6,480 nucleotides of DNA from an uncultured Slackia sp. (GCA_900555495.1 USLD01000079.1:1-6480), one strand, 5' to 3'. Shown: positions 1 to 6,480, counted from the stretch's first letter. Numbers and translations are program-made. The notes: generated by a model not told the origin, from the sequence alone.

Positions 1-811
1 ACATCAAGCGGCCGGTCGCCTTGTCCCGCACGATATGCCCGCCCTTGCGATCAGCTGGAGTACGTTTTGCGACCTCGATCATGAATGGCGCACCGGTATT
101 TTCGAAGTGCTGCGCCAGCGTGCGCGAAGGACGTGCGCCGAGATTGTCGGAATTCGAGATGAACAGGTATTTGAAGCCCTTCTCCTCGAGGACGTCCAAT
201 AGGCCGGATTCCCACATGGTGGAGAACAGGTCGCCATGGCCTGGCGGGCACCATTCAAGTTCCGGATTTGCCGGGAAGCTGACAGGAAGACCGGTTTCCG
301 CACCGATTTTCGGTTCCTGATGCTGCACGATTTCCAGAGGAATGTCCTCTTGATGGAACTTTTTGTTGGCACGCAGCACCTTCATGGTGTCATTCGACGT
401 GCGGAAGGAGTTCATCAACGTCAATGGCAGTTCCACACCCAGACGAGTGCGTGCAGTCAGCACCTGACCGATGATGATGTCGATGAAGCGCATCTGACGT
501 GCCTTATGGCGACGCACTGGCAGCAAGGACTTGGCGCAATCCAAGCCCATGGACGTGCCGAGGCCACCATTAAGTTTGAGGAACGCGGTTTTGGCAAAAG
601 CATCGACGGCTTTGTCATGGTTGATGGTCTCGTAGACATCATGGAAGCTAGGCACTCCCACCAGAGGCTCAACATCATCCTCACGGATCCATGTGCTTGC
701 TTCCTCACTGCGCCAAACCTCGTACAGTCGTTTGAATTGCGCAATGGCCATATCGGTCATCCCGTTGTCCCGCATCTTTGCGGCGGCATGTTCAAATGCG
801 TCCTCAGTCAA
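1..811 (-). CDS. UTP--glucose-1-phosphate uridylyltransferase (UDPGP family), 3' end beyond left edge
   Basis: This cytoplasmic enzyme makes UDP-glucose and pyrophosphate from UTP and glucose-1-phosphate, feeding glycan synthesis and the Leloir pathway. The visible part is 270 codons, and the family usually has about 450-510, so the C-terminal part is missing at the window edge. The glycine-rich nucleotide-binding loop is at residues about 79-100 (KLNGGLGTSMGL, then K94 in AKSLLPVR). A CPPGHGD motif lies at 188-194 and the SDNLGA metal/nucleotide motif at 221-226; these mark the eukaryote-like UDPGP family rather than short bacterial GalU. The chosen start is TTG at 811-809, about 8 bases after an AAAGGG ribosome-binding site, and it gives the expected N-terminus (MTEDAFEHAA). 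From memory, the protein resembles bifidobacterial versions. Three 60-base rows counted by hand are about 52-55% GC, lower than most of the window. No convincing promoter was found. Family call is firm; exact start is less so. Confidence 0.93.
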   Translation of the reverse strand, partial: MTEDAFEHAAAKMRDNGMTDMAIAQFKRLYEVWRSEEASTWIREDDVEPLVGVPSFHDVYETINHDKAVDAFAKTAFLKLNGGLGTSMGLDCAKSLLPVRRHKARQMRFIDIIIGQVLTARTRLGVELPLTLMNSFRTSNDTMKVLRANKKFHQEDIPLEIVQHQEPKIGAETGLPVSFPANPELEWCPPGHGDLFSTMWESGLLDVLEEKGFKYLFISNSDNLGARPSRTLAQHFENTGAPFMIEVAKRTPADRKGGHIVRDKATGRLM

Positions 812-977
812 TGTCTTTCCCTTTCGTGCGGGCGTCCTGTTCTCATCGTACCTAGGCAATACTACGACAAAATTCCCATGACGGGGGCTTTTGGTGGCAA
901 AAAGGGAAAATTCTTGACAAAAATGACATCCCAAGAACTCTTTTATCATGTTTCGCGAATCGTGCGACACGATGAAT

Positions 978-1006
978 TTGAAAAATAGAGCAGGTTGTGC
1001 TATGTT
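978..1006 (+). promoter_or_regulatory. sigma70-type promoter of the tRNA-Pro gene
   Basis: The -35 box TTGAAA (978-983) is separated by exactly 17 bases from a TATGTT -10 box (1001-1006). Transcription would start near 1013, about 20 bases before the mature tRNA 5' end, a normal leader for a tRNA gene. It was read by eye without a scoring matrix. Confidence 0.6.
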
Positions 1007-1032
1007 TCATGTTCGGTGCTTTTTGCATCGTT

Positions 1033-1109
<77 letters not shown>

Positions 1110-1117
1110 GAATTTAC

Positions 1118-1151
1118 AGACCAGAGCATTCGCTCTGGTCTTTTTCTTTTT
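1118..1151 (+). terminator. rho-independent terminator of tRNA-Pro
   Basis: A perfect stem GACCAGAGC (1119-1127) / GCTCTGGTC (1132-1140) with an ATTC loop, extended by one A-T pair, is followed by TTTTTCTTTTT. It begins 9 bases after the tRNA CCA. The bases from here to 1235 show no gene. Confidence 0.9.
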
Positions 1152-1235
1152 CTCGGTCGAATAAGGGCAGCCTTCGCTATGGTGTCGTGCTGCATGAGAT
1201 TCGGCGTCAATGCGATTCCGGGTTCGTTTCCGATG

Positions 1236-1267
1236 AAAAACGAGCGGCGCCTTAAGCGACCGCTCGT
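1236..1267 (-). terminator. rho-independent terminator of the YtcJ-type amidohydrolase
   Basis: Read on the minus strand, ACGAGCGG (1267-1260) pairs with CCGCTCGT (1247-1240) across a 12-base loop, followed by five U (plus-strand AAAAA at 1236-1240). It starts 6 bases past the TAG stop of the amidohydrolase. Together with the tRNA terminator it insulates the two converging transcripts. Confidence 0.75.
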
Positions 1268-1272
1268 CGGTT

Positions 1273-2841
1273 CTAAATCTTCGCTTTGCTTGCGATTCCC
1301 GCCAATACGGCGCGGATCGCGCTTTGATTCTGCTTCCGATACGGAATGCCTGCCAGATAAAGCTGCTCGACGTTCAGGTCGCGCAGCTTCTCGTGCGGGG
1401 TGGCGTAAGGGTTGCCTGACAAGACGACCATGTCGGCGATTTTGCCGACCTCGAGCGATCCGCGCTCCGATTCGTCGAAGGTGACCCAGCTGCCGTTGTA
1501 GGTGCACATCCGCAGCGCCTCCTGGATCGTGATCGACTCGTCGGGATTCGAATGGTTGCATGCGCGATGCATCCACAGAATAGGGTCGGGGTCGGTGCAG
1601 GGCGCATCGGATCCCGCGGAAAGCACGATGCCCTTCTTTCGCATGGTCCGCAGCGGATTGAGATGGCGGGCGCGTTCTCCCAGGATGCTTTCCAGGTATG
1701 AATCGGGTTCCTGCGGCCAATCGACGAAGGCCGTCTGCATGGGAAGATGGATGCCGTATGCGGCGCAGATGTCCAGTCCTTGTTCCGTGGGAAGGCAGGC
1801 GTGGATGATGCCGTGGCGGTGGTCTTTGCGCGGGAAGTCGTCGAGCGCCGCTTTTATGCAGCGCGTTGCTTGGTCGAAGGCGGCGTCGCCGATCGCATGC
1901 ATTTCGATCTGCAGCCCCGCGCGGTTTGCGGTTTTGCAGAACTCGATGACCGTTTCATCGGAATAGTACAGCACGCCGCGCGCGTCGCTTCTCTCGTACG
2001 GTTCGTTGAGCGCGGCATCGGCCGAACCGAAGCACCCGTCGAGCGCGCACGCGAAGCACCCGCCGATGCGGGGAATCTTGCGTTTCTGCGCGACCGACAC
2101 GTCGAGCGACTGTGGAAACACGCGCACTTGGAATCCAGACTGGGCGCTTTTGCCGACCCATTTCTCAAGCGATATGTCCAAATTGCCTGCGAAACCGACG
2201 CCGCTGACGGTGTGGACCATGCCGATGCCCTTTACGGCCAGGCGGTCCATCGCGCGCTGCATGTTGGTTATCAGCTGCGGGATCGAAAGCGAATCGGTGA
2301 CGTGGTCGGACACGGCGAAAAACGCCTCCTGGTTCATTTCGCCCGAATCGGGGTGATAGCCTCTGAGGTTTTTCACCTTGTCTTCGATTTCGTTCAGGAG
2401 CAGCGAATTCACCACGCACGCATGGCCGTCGTATTTGACAAGCATCGCGGGCTTGTCGGGGCATGCTTCGTCAAGCTGGGCGCGTGAAACCAAACGGCCC
2501 TCTTCGACGGAGAAAGGAGACGCGCCGAAGGCGATGGCTATCTTATCTGTACACTGTGCGGCGAAGTCATGAAGCATACGGACGATTTGGTCGTTCGAAC
2601 GGGCGTCCATGACATTGAGTCCGGCGCTGAACGTCGCATAGCTTGCGAAATGCTGATGGGTGTCGACGAAGCTCGGACACAGCGCGCGCCCTTCGAGCTC
2701 GACGACGTGCGCCGAAGCGAATTCAGCGGGAGGTTCGTCGCCGACGTAGACGATGACGCCGTCGCGCTCGACAAGATATGAAGCGACGCTGCCGTTTTCG
2801 TCGCAGCAGAGTATGGTGCCGTGGAATATCGTTTCGCTCAT
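1273..2841 (-). CDS. YtcJ-type metal-dependent amidohydrolase (Amidohydro_3), substrate unknown
   Basis: A predicted 522-residue cytoplasmic hydrolase of C-N bonds, in the amidohydrolase superfamily group that includes YtcJ and N-substituted formamide deformylase. Visible motifs are the metal-binding H62-Q-H64 in VDTHQH, KYDGHACVVNS (136-146, matching the family's GHA..NS motif), H315 in EMHAIGDAA, H347 in IIHACLP, and catalytic D412 in SAGSDAP. A C-terminal composite-domain segment follows (GKIADMVVLSGNP). Length fits the family. The usual Lys in the K-x-x-x-D-G segment seems absent: here it reads FACALDG (263-269), rich in Cys. The start is ATG at 2841-2839, about 8 bases after GAAGG. A longer TTG start at 2901 overlaps the predicted promoter and is unlikely. 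There is no signal peptide. It is divergent from another amidohydrolase and ends in its own terminator. Family is confident, reaction is not. Confidence 0.88.
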   Translation of the reverse strand: MSETIFHGTILCCDENGSVASYLVERDGVIVYVGDEPPAEFASAHVVELEGRALCPSFVDTHQHFASYATFSAGLNVMDARSNDQIVRMLHDFAAQCTDKIAIAFGASPFSVEEGRLVSRAQLDEACPDKPAMLVKYDGHACVVNSLLLNEIEDKVKNLRGYHPDSGEMNQEAFFAVSDHVTDSLSIPQLITNMQRAMDRLAVKGIGMVHTVSGVGFAGNLDISLEKWVGKSAQSGFQVRVFPQSLDVSVAQKRKIPRIGGCFACALDGCFGSADAALNEPYERSDARGVLYYSDETVIEFCKTANRAGLQIEMHAIGDAAFDQATRCIKAALDDFPRKDHRHGIIHACLPTEQGLDICAAYGIHLPMQTAFVDWPQEPDSYLESILGERARHLNPLRTMRKKGIVLSAGSDAPCTDPDPILWMHRACNHSNPDESITIQEALRMCTYNGSWVTFDESERGSLEVGKIADMVVLSGNPYATPHEKLRDLNVEQLYLAGIPYRKQNQSAIRAVLAGIASKAKI

Positions 2842-2891
2842 AGCTTTCGCCTTCGTGTCAGGGCCGGTGATAAGGACAGGTGATAGGGCGG

Positions 2892-2900
2892 ATTCTACCA
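2892..2900 (-). promoter_or_regulatory. extended -10 promoter of the YtcJ-type amidohydrolase
   Basis: On the minus strand this reads TGGTAGAAT: a TAGAAT -10 box (5 of 6 to consensus) preceded by a TGn extended -10 element. The -35 region is poor, as is common with extended -10 promoters. Transcription would start near 2885, giving a leader of about 44 bases to the ATG at 2841. This supports that ATG over the upstream TTG at 2901. Confidence 0.5.
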
Positions 2901-3026
2901 AAGCGCCCTCACGCGCTTCACGCCAGGCGGAATTGCGGAAGATGCGCGCCTGTAAGCGTTGCGTCGATGCGGGCTCGTCGCCGCGTCATGGATTCCTTCG
3001 GCGATTTTACGCTCGGGTCGGGAGCC

Positions 3027-3055
3027 GTTTCGGCGGGTCGGCGAGCATGTACAAT
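3027..3055 (+). promoter_or_regulatory. probable promoter of the second amidohydrolase
   Basis: A TACAAT -10 box (3050-3055) lies 17 bases after GTTTCG (3027-3032), a weak -35 match. Transcription would start near 3062, about 30 bases before the ATG at 3093. The rest of the divergent intergenic region (2842-3092) shows no gene and no operator that I can name. Confidence 0.45.
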
Positions 3056-3092
3056 GATTCGTGTTTTGCAACGCGCTTTTATGGAGGCAACC

Positions 3093-4442
3093 ATGGCTCA
3101 TTCGTCTGCGAAAATCGTTTTCACCAATGCGACCGTGCTCGACGGCATGAGGGACATGCAGCCGCGTCCGCACGCGACCGTCGTCGTTGAAGGCGGCAGG
3201 ATAGCGCGCATCGTCTACGGCGGCGACGTCGAAGCGGATGCGAGCGCGCGTGTCATCGACCTGGGCGGAGCGTACCTTATGCCAGGCCTCATCAACATGC
3301 ACGTTCACTTCTGCGGTTCGGGTAAACCCGTCTCGGCAGGCGATGCGGGCTCGCTTATGAAGAAAATAGACAACCCCATCGGCCGTGCCATCTTGCGACG
3401 TATTGTCAAGAAGCATGCGCAAACGCAGCTCGCAAGCGGCGTGACTACCGTCCGCGGCGCGGGAGACCCGCTGCTTTCGGATATCGCCGTGCGCGACGCT
3501 ATCGAATCGGGCCGTTATGCGGGCCCGCGCATCGTCGCGCCCGGTACGGGCGTGACCGTTCCGGGCGGCCATGGTGCGGGCCTTTTCGCCCAGGTCGCCG
3601 CATCGCCTCAGGAAGCGGCCGAGCAGGTTCGCGATCTTGCGAAAAACGGCGCCGACGTCATCAAGCTGTTCATTACGGGCGGTGTGTTCGATGCCACCGA
3701 GCCGGGAGAGCCCGGCGTGCTGAGGATGCCGCTCGACGTTGCGAAGGAGGCATGCGCGGCCGCCCATGAAGCGGGTCTGCCCGTCATGGCGCATGTCGAG
3801 AGCACCGAAGGCGTGCGCGTCGCTCTTCAGGCGGGCGTGGATACCGTGGAGCACGGTGCGCCGATGACGCCCGAGGTCGTCGAACTGTACCGTAGCGGCG
3901 CATCTCAGTTGAAAGGCCGCAAACCGTCGGTGACCTGCACGATTTCTCCGGCGTTGCCGTTCGCGCTGCTCGATCCCGCCAAGACGAATTCGACGGAGGT
4001 CCAGAAGGTCAACGGCGACATCGTCTGCGCGGGCATCATCGAAAGCGCCCGAACGGCGGTCATGCAAGGCATTCCCGTGGGTCTCGGCACCGACTCGAGC
4101 TGCCCCTACGTCACGCATTACGACATGTGGCGCGAGGTGGCTTACTTCGCTGAATACGTGGGCGTGAGCAATGCCTTCGCGCTGCATACCGCCACTCAGG
4201 TCAACGCCGACCTGCTCGGCTTGGGGGATGTCACGGGGCGTATCGAAGAGGGCTACGATGCCGATATCCTGGTTACGGACGGCAATCCCTTGGAGGACCT
4301 TGCGGCGCTGCGTGCGCCGCGCATGGTGATGGCGCGTGGCGTGCTTGCCGACGGGCTTCGCGTCAAGCATCTGCAGGAGCTGGACGAAGACCTCGACTGG
4401 ATTATGGCGTGTTCCGCCGAAAGCGTGCACGGCGTTCGCTAG
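3093..4442 (+). CDS. amidohydrolase, imidazolonepropionase/prolidase-like group (Met-dependent hydrolase A type)
   Basis: A predicted 449-residue cytoplasmic metal hydrolase. Motifs follow the binuclear amidohydrolase order: H70-V-H72 in LINMHVHF; K191, the likely carboxylated bridging lysine, in DVIKLFITGG; H234 in VMAHVES; H254 in DTVEHGAP; D334 in GLGTDSS; then the closing GRIEEGYDADILV segment (382-394). PGGHGAG at 157-163 is typical of the group that includes Xaa-Pro and Xaa-Arg dipeptidases (Sgx9260, Cc2672). The set is complete, so it should be active; dipeptides or acyl-amino acids are plausible substrates but this is inference. It is not clearly imidazolonepropionase (HutI), and no other hut gene is near. 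ATG at 3093 follows GGAGG (3083-3087) by 5 bases; the longer in-frame ATG-initiated extensions lack this. Only a weak 6-base inverted repeat (4444-4449/4471-4476) follows the stop, with no T tract. Confidence 0.9.
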   Translation: MAHSSAKIVFTNATVLDGMRDMQPRPHATVVVEGGRIARIVYGGDVEADASARVIDLGGAYLMPGLINMHVHFCGSGKPVSAGDAGSLMKKIDNPIGRAILRRIVKKHAQTQLASGVTTVRGAGDPLLSDIAVRDAIESGRYAGPRIVAPGTGVTVPGGHGAGLFAQVAASPQEAAEQVRDLAKNGADVIKLFITGGVFDATEPGEPGVLRMPLDVAKEACAAAHEAGLPVMAHVESTEGVRVALQAGVDTVEHGAPMTPEVVELYRSGASQLKGRKPSVTCTISPALPFALLDPAKTNSTEVQKVNGDIVCAGIIESARTAVMQGIPVGLGTDSSCPYVTHYDMWREVAYFAEYVGVSNAFALHTATQVNADLLGLGDVTGRIEEGYDADILVTDGNPLEDLAALRAPRMVMARGVLADGLRVKHLQELDEDLDWIMACSAESVHGVR

Positions 4443-4512
4443 CGTCGGCTGACGAACGGGTCCGATTCCTGCCGACTTGGCGCGAATGCCTTTTCTGCGA
4501 GGCTTCGTGCGC

Positions 4513-4540
4513 GTTTCGTATCGCAAGAATGCGCTATCAT
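4513..4540 (+). promoter_or_regulatory. probable pyrE promoter
   Basis: A TATCAT -10 box (4535-4540) lies 16 bases after GTTTCG (4513-4518), a weak -35 element that also occurs at the amidohydrolase promoter near 3027. Transcription would start near 4547, leaving a leader of about 120 bases before pyrE, long enough for leader control. Confidence 0.45.
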
Positions 4541-4591
4541 AGGGCATCGTTATGCAGAATCGGGTTTTCAGGCCTGGAGATTTCTCATACG

Positions 4592-4638
4592 TTTGCAAGG
4601 GCGATATGCAAATGCTTTGCTCCCGTTCGCTCGAACGG
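4592..4638 (+). promoter_or_regulatory. pyrE leader with mutually exclusive small hairpins
   Basis: TTTGCA (4592-4597) can pair with TGCAAA (4607-4612), while GCAAA (4608-4612) can pair instead with TTTGC (4616-4620). Both pairings use the same middle segment, so they exclude each other. A third hairpin CCGTTC-GCTC-GAACGG (4623-4638) lies 17 bases before the pyrE Shine-Dalgarno. There is no U tract, so a classic attenuator terminator is not shown. I see no clear PyrR-binding motif. The role is speculative. Confidence 0.3.
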
Positions 4639-4667
4639 CGAAGGCGATTATCGAAAAGGAGACCGAC

Positions 4668-5348
4668 ATGGAAGACTACAAGCGCGAGTTCATCGAGTTC
4701 ATGGTCGAAAGCGATGTGCTGAAGTTCGGCGACTTCACGCTTAAGAGCGGCCGCAAGTCCCCGTTCTTCATGAATGCCGGCGCTTACGTGACGGGCGAGC
4801 AGCTCAAGCGTCTGGGCGAGTACTACGCCCGCGCCATCCACGACAATTTCGGCCTCGACTTCGATGTCGTGTTCGGCCCCGCTTACAAGGGCATTCCGCT
4901 GTCCGTGGTCACCGCGATCGCGATGCACGACCTGTACGGCAAAGAGGTGCGCTACTGCTCCGACCGCAAAGAGGTCAAAGACCACGGTGCCGACAAAGGC
5001 GGCATGCTGGGCTACGAGCTGAAGGACGGCGACCGCGTCGTCATGGTCGAAGACGTCACCACGTCGGGCAAGTCGATCGACGAAACCTACCCCAAGCTCA
5101 AGGCCGCGGCCGACGTCGAGGTGAAGGGCCTCATCGTCAGCCTGAACCGCATGGAGGTCGGCAAGGGCGGCGTCGTGACCGCTCAGCAGGAAGTCCAGGA
5201 GAAGTACGGCTTCCCTGTGGCCTCCATCGTCAGCATGGCCGAGGTGGTCGAGCACCTGCACGGCCGCGAGTGCCAGGGTCGCGTCGTCATCGACGACGAG
5301 CTCAAGGCAGCCATCGACGCATACTACGAGCAGTACGGCGTCAAATAA
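4668..5348 (+). CDS. pyrE: orotate phosphoribosyltransferase
   Basis: Cytoplasmic enzyme of de novo pyrimidine synthesis that joins orotate to PRPP, giving orotidine 5'-phosphate and pyrophosphate; it normally works as a dimer. The product is 226 residues, a usual PyrE length. The N-terminal part carries FGDFTLKSGRKSPFF (20-34), typical of PyrE. The flexible catalytic loop is R100-K101-xx-K104-D-H106-G107, and the PRPP-binding motif is VVMVEDVTTSGKS (124-136) with the paired acidic residues E128-D129. GPAYKGIPL (70-78) contributes to the phosphoribosyl site. ATG at 4668 follows AAGGAG (4656-4661) by 6 bases; an in-frame upstream extension to a TTG at 4593 lacks a ribosome-binding site and PyrE homology. 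No other pyr gene is adjacent, so it is a stand-alone unit with its own promoter and strong terminator. It appears complete. Confidence 0.96.
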   Translation: MEDYKREFIEFMVESDVLKFGDFTLKSGRKSPFFMNAGAYVTGEQLKRLGEYYARAIHDNFGLDFDVVFGPAYKGIPLSVVTAIAMHDLYGKEVRYCSDRKEVKDHGADKGGMLGYELKDGDRVVMVEDVTTSGKSIDETYPKLKAAADVEVKGLIVSLNRMEVGKGGVVTAQQEVQEKYGFPVASIVSMAEVVEHLHGRECQGRVVIDDELKAAIDAYYEQYGVK

Positions 5349-5373
5349 GGCAGAACGTTTCCCGTCTCGCCGA

Positions 5374-5420
5374 CCGCCTGCGGATTCTCCTTCGCGAGGG
5401 ACCGCAGGCGGTTTTGTTTT
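5374..5420 (+). terminator. rho-independent terminator after pyrE
   Basis: A perfect 10-base stem CCGCCTGCGG (5374-5383) / CCGCAGGCGG (5402-5411) with an 18-base loop is followed by TTTTGTTTT. It lies 25 bases after the pyrE stop and separates it from the downstream membrane-protein gene. Confidence 0.92.
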
Positions 5421-5488
5421 GAGGGGCGCTGCATGCGGGCCCGACGGCGGCGGGGCGAAGGCGGATATCGTGAAAGGGGATTGCGTCC

Positions 5489-6331
5489 ATGGTGAAGCGA
5501 CGGGAGTCGCATGCGGCGAAAGAGCGAATCGCTCAGCCGACCGATCTGACGTACGACATCGAGGAGAAGCGCGAGAAGCGTGCGAGCGGAAGGACCATTG
5601 CGACGGAGTCGGTCAAGCACGACGTGCGCGACTTCGTCGAGGAGGCGAAGCATGAATTCGGAGCGGTGGCGAGGCCGCGCGACGAGTTCTTTTCGCTGAG
5701 CTATTGGCATATCCTGTGGCTGTTCGTGACGGGCGCCGTCGCTGGCCTCATCCTCGAGACGGTCTTCCACGTCATCGTGTACGGCGGCTACGAAAGCCGC
5801 GCCGGGCTGGTGTGGGGCCCGTTCTCACCTATCTACGGATTCGGGGCCGTGTTCCTCACGATCGTCCTCAACCGTTTCTGGCATAACCACAACGTGGTCA
5901 TATTCACGGTAGCCATGATCGTAGGCTCGCTTCTCGAATACGTGACCAGCTGGGGCATGGAGGTGTTTTTCGGGGCTGTGGCCTGGGATTACGAAGGCAC
6001 TTTCGGCAGCATCAACGGCCGGACGAATTTCGTGTTCGGCGTGATGTGGGGCATGCTCGGCCTGGTATGGGTGCGCACGGCCCTTCCGTTTTTCAAGAAG
6101 GCGTTCTCGACGGTGGATGTGGAAACCGTCGCCATGAAGGCCATCGGTATCGTGCTTACGGCGTTTCTCGTGGTCGATGTGGCGTTTACGCTCGGCGCTG
6201 TCGGCAGGCAAAGCGAACGCATGGTCGGCATCGAGGCCACGAATGCCATGCAGGTCTTTTTCGACGAGCATTTCCCCGACGAATGGATGAAGCAGCGTTT
6301 TCATATGACGGTTTTCGGCCGTCCCCAGTAG
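5489..6331 (+). CDS. CmpB-family multi-pass membrane protein (PF06541, putative ABC transporter type IV permease)
   Basis: A predicted 280-residue inner-membrane protein of uncertain function. About five hydrophobic segments lie near residues 72-96, 113-133, 136-156, 180-200 and 216-238. Conserved family features include WGPFSPIYGFGAV (109-121), LLEYVTSWGMEVFFG (148-162) and the W-D-Y...INGR sequence (166-178), which match the CmpB/DUF1113 group as I recall it. The family is often labelled an ABC transporter permease, but no ATPase gene is beside it, so transport is unproven. A charged, Lys/Arg/Glu-rich N-terminus of about 65 residues precedes the first membrane segment, longer than in many relatives. 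ATG at 5489 follows AAAGGGG (5473-5479) by 9 bases; a GTG directly after it is an alternative. It follows the pyrE terminator, so it needs its own promoter, which I could not identify in 5421-5470. An inverted repeat TCGGCC/GGCCGA (6363-6368/6385-6390) follows the gene without a T tract. Confidence 0.85.
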   Translation: MVKRRESHAAKERIAQPTDLTYDIEEKREKRASGRTIATESVKHDVRDFVEEAKHEFGAVARPRDEFFSLSYWHILWLFVTGAVAGLILETVFHVIVYGGYESRAGLVWGPFSPIYGFGAVFLTIVLNRFWHNHNVVIFTVAMIVGSLLEYVTSWGMEVFFGAVAWDYEGTFGSINGRTNFVFGVMWGMLGLVWVRTALPFFKKAFSTVDVETVAMKAIGIVLTAFLVVDVAFTLGAVGRQSERMVGIEATNAMQVFFDEHFPDEWMKQRFHMTVFGRPQ

Positions 6332-6410
6332 CGGATTCGTCCAATGCCGATATGCGATCACGTCGGCCTTGTCGACTTGAGGGCGGCCGATATGTGAAAG
6401 CCCCGTTAAA

Positions 6411-6480
6411 TGAACTAGACCCCAGATGTGCAAAGGACCCCTATAGTTGGACAGACAATGAACTGCTCCTGCTATAGGGG
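6411..6480. mobile_element. possible end of an IS3/IS150-type insertion sequence, continuing past right edge
   Basis: The stretch starts with TGAACTAGACCCC (6411-6423) and contains GGACCCC (6435-6441) followed by TTGGACAGACA (6447-6457). This style of TG-start, GACCCC and GTTGGACA is, from memory, typical of termini and subterminal repeats of IS150-group elements of the IS3 family. No transposase is in view, so the boundary and the orientation cannot be fixed. It could instead be an unrelated intergenic repeat. Confidence 0.35.
6438..6480. repeat. perfect 9-base inverted repeat at the right edge
   Basis: CCCCTATAG (6438-6446) and CTATAGGGG (6472-6480) are perfect inverted copies separated by 25 bases. 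An AATGAACT direct repeat (6409-6416 and 6457-6464) and two GACCCC copies (6418-6423, 6436-6441) overlap the same region. The second arm ends exactly at the window edge, so the repeat may be longer. Confidence 0.65.

Noticed and set aside
914..949. A perfect TTGACA -35 box upstream of the tRNA
   Set aside because: The nearest -10-like boxes (TTTTAT, TATCAT) are 21-24 bases away, too far; the 978-1006 promoter has exact 17-base spacing and lies closer to the tRNA.
236..988. A 250-codon open frame on the plus strand
   Set aside because: It is antisense to the uridylyltransferase, whose minus-strand frame has unmistakable family motifs; it also runs through the tRNA promoter region.
1747..2487. 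A 246-codon open frame on the plus strand
   Set aside because: It is antisense to the YtcJ-type amidohydrolase and has no recognisable family motif.
2842..2901. Longer start (TTG at 2901) for the YtcJ-type amidohydrolase
   Set aside because: The TTG overlaps the predicted extended -10 promoter and would lie upstream of the transcription start; the ATG at 2841 has a ribosome-binding site.
4593..4667. 25-residue N-terminal extension of PyrE
   Set aside because: It begins at a TTG without a ribosome-binding site. The AAGGAG at 4656 and normal PyrE length support ATG at 4668.
2895..5261. A 788-codon open frame on the minus strand
   Set aside because: It lies antisense to the second amidohydrolase and pyrE, both with clear motifs and ribosome-binding sites. 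Its product is His/Arg/Asp-rich low-complexity sequence typical of the complement of GC-rich codons.
6363..6390. TCGGCC/GGCCGA inverted repeat after the CmpB-type gene as a terminator
   Set aside because: The stem is only 6 bases with a 16-base loop and no T tract follows.

Overview
The window looks like chromosomal DNA from a moderately high-GC member of the Actinomycetota, most likely a gut-type Coriobacteriia (Eggerthellaceae-like). This rests on codon use, the Actinomycetota-style UDP-glucose pyrophosphorylase, a CmpB-type membrane protein and two amidohydrolases of kinds common in those genomes. The assignment is an inference from general knowledge, not from a search. All functions below come from motifs read by eye.

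Layout. Bases 1-811 (minus strand) hold the first 270 codons of a UTP-glucose-1-phosphate uridylyltransferase that runs off the left edge. Divergent from it is a tRNA-Pro(GGG) at 1033-1109, with a good promoter before it and a strong rho-independent terminator after it. A YtcJ-type amidohydrolase (1273-2841, minus) converges on the tRNA and has its own terminator. A 251-base divergent intergenic region separates it from a second, different amidohydrolase of the imidazolonepropionase/prolidase-like group (3093-4442, plus). Next come a 225-base leader with possible alternative hairpins, pyrE (4668-5348, plus) with a strong terminator, and a CmpB-family (PF06541) multi-pass membrane protein (5489-6331, plus). 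The last 70 bases resemble the end of an IS3/IS150-type insertion sequence that continues past the right edge.

How the genes relate. There is no long operon: nearly every gene has its own promoter or terminator. The uridylyltransferase supplies UDP-glucose and PyrE makes orotidylate for pyrimidine synthesis, so both serve nucleotide or sugar-nucleotide supply, but nothing shows co-regulation. The two divergent amidohydrolases may act on related amide or dipeptide-like compounds, but their substrates cannot be read from sequence.

The most notable observation is the tRNA-Pro. Its D, anticodon and T arms are intact, but only 3 of 7 acceptor-stem pairs form, and the 5' and 3' acceptor strands look as if they came from two different proline tRNAs. 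The lower-GC, bifidobacteria-like uridylyltransferase lies on one side of it and higher-GC DNA on the other. This suggests a recombination or integration junction, or a chimeric assembly join inside a conserved tRNA. I found no convincing new defence or mobile system.
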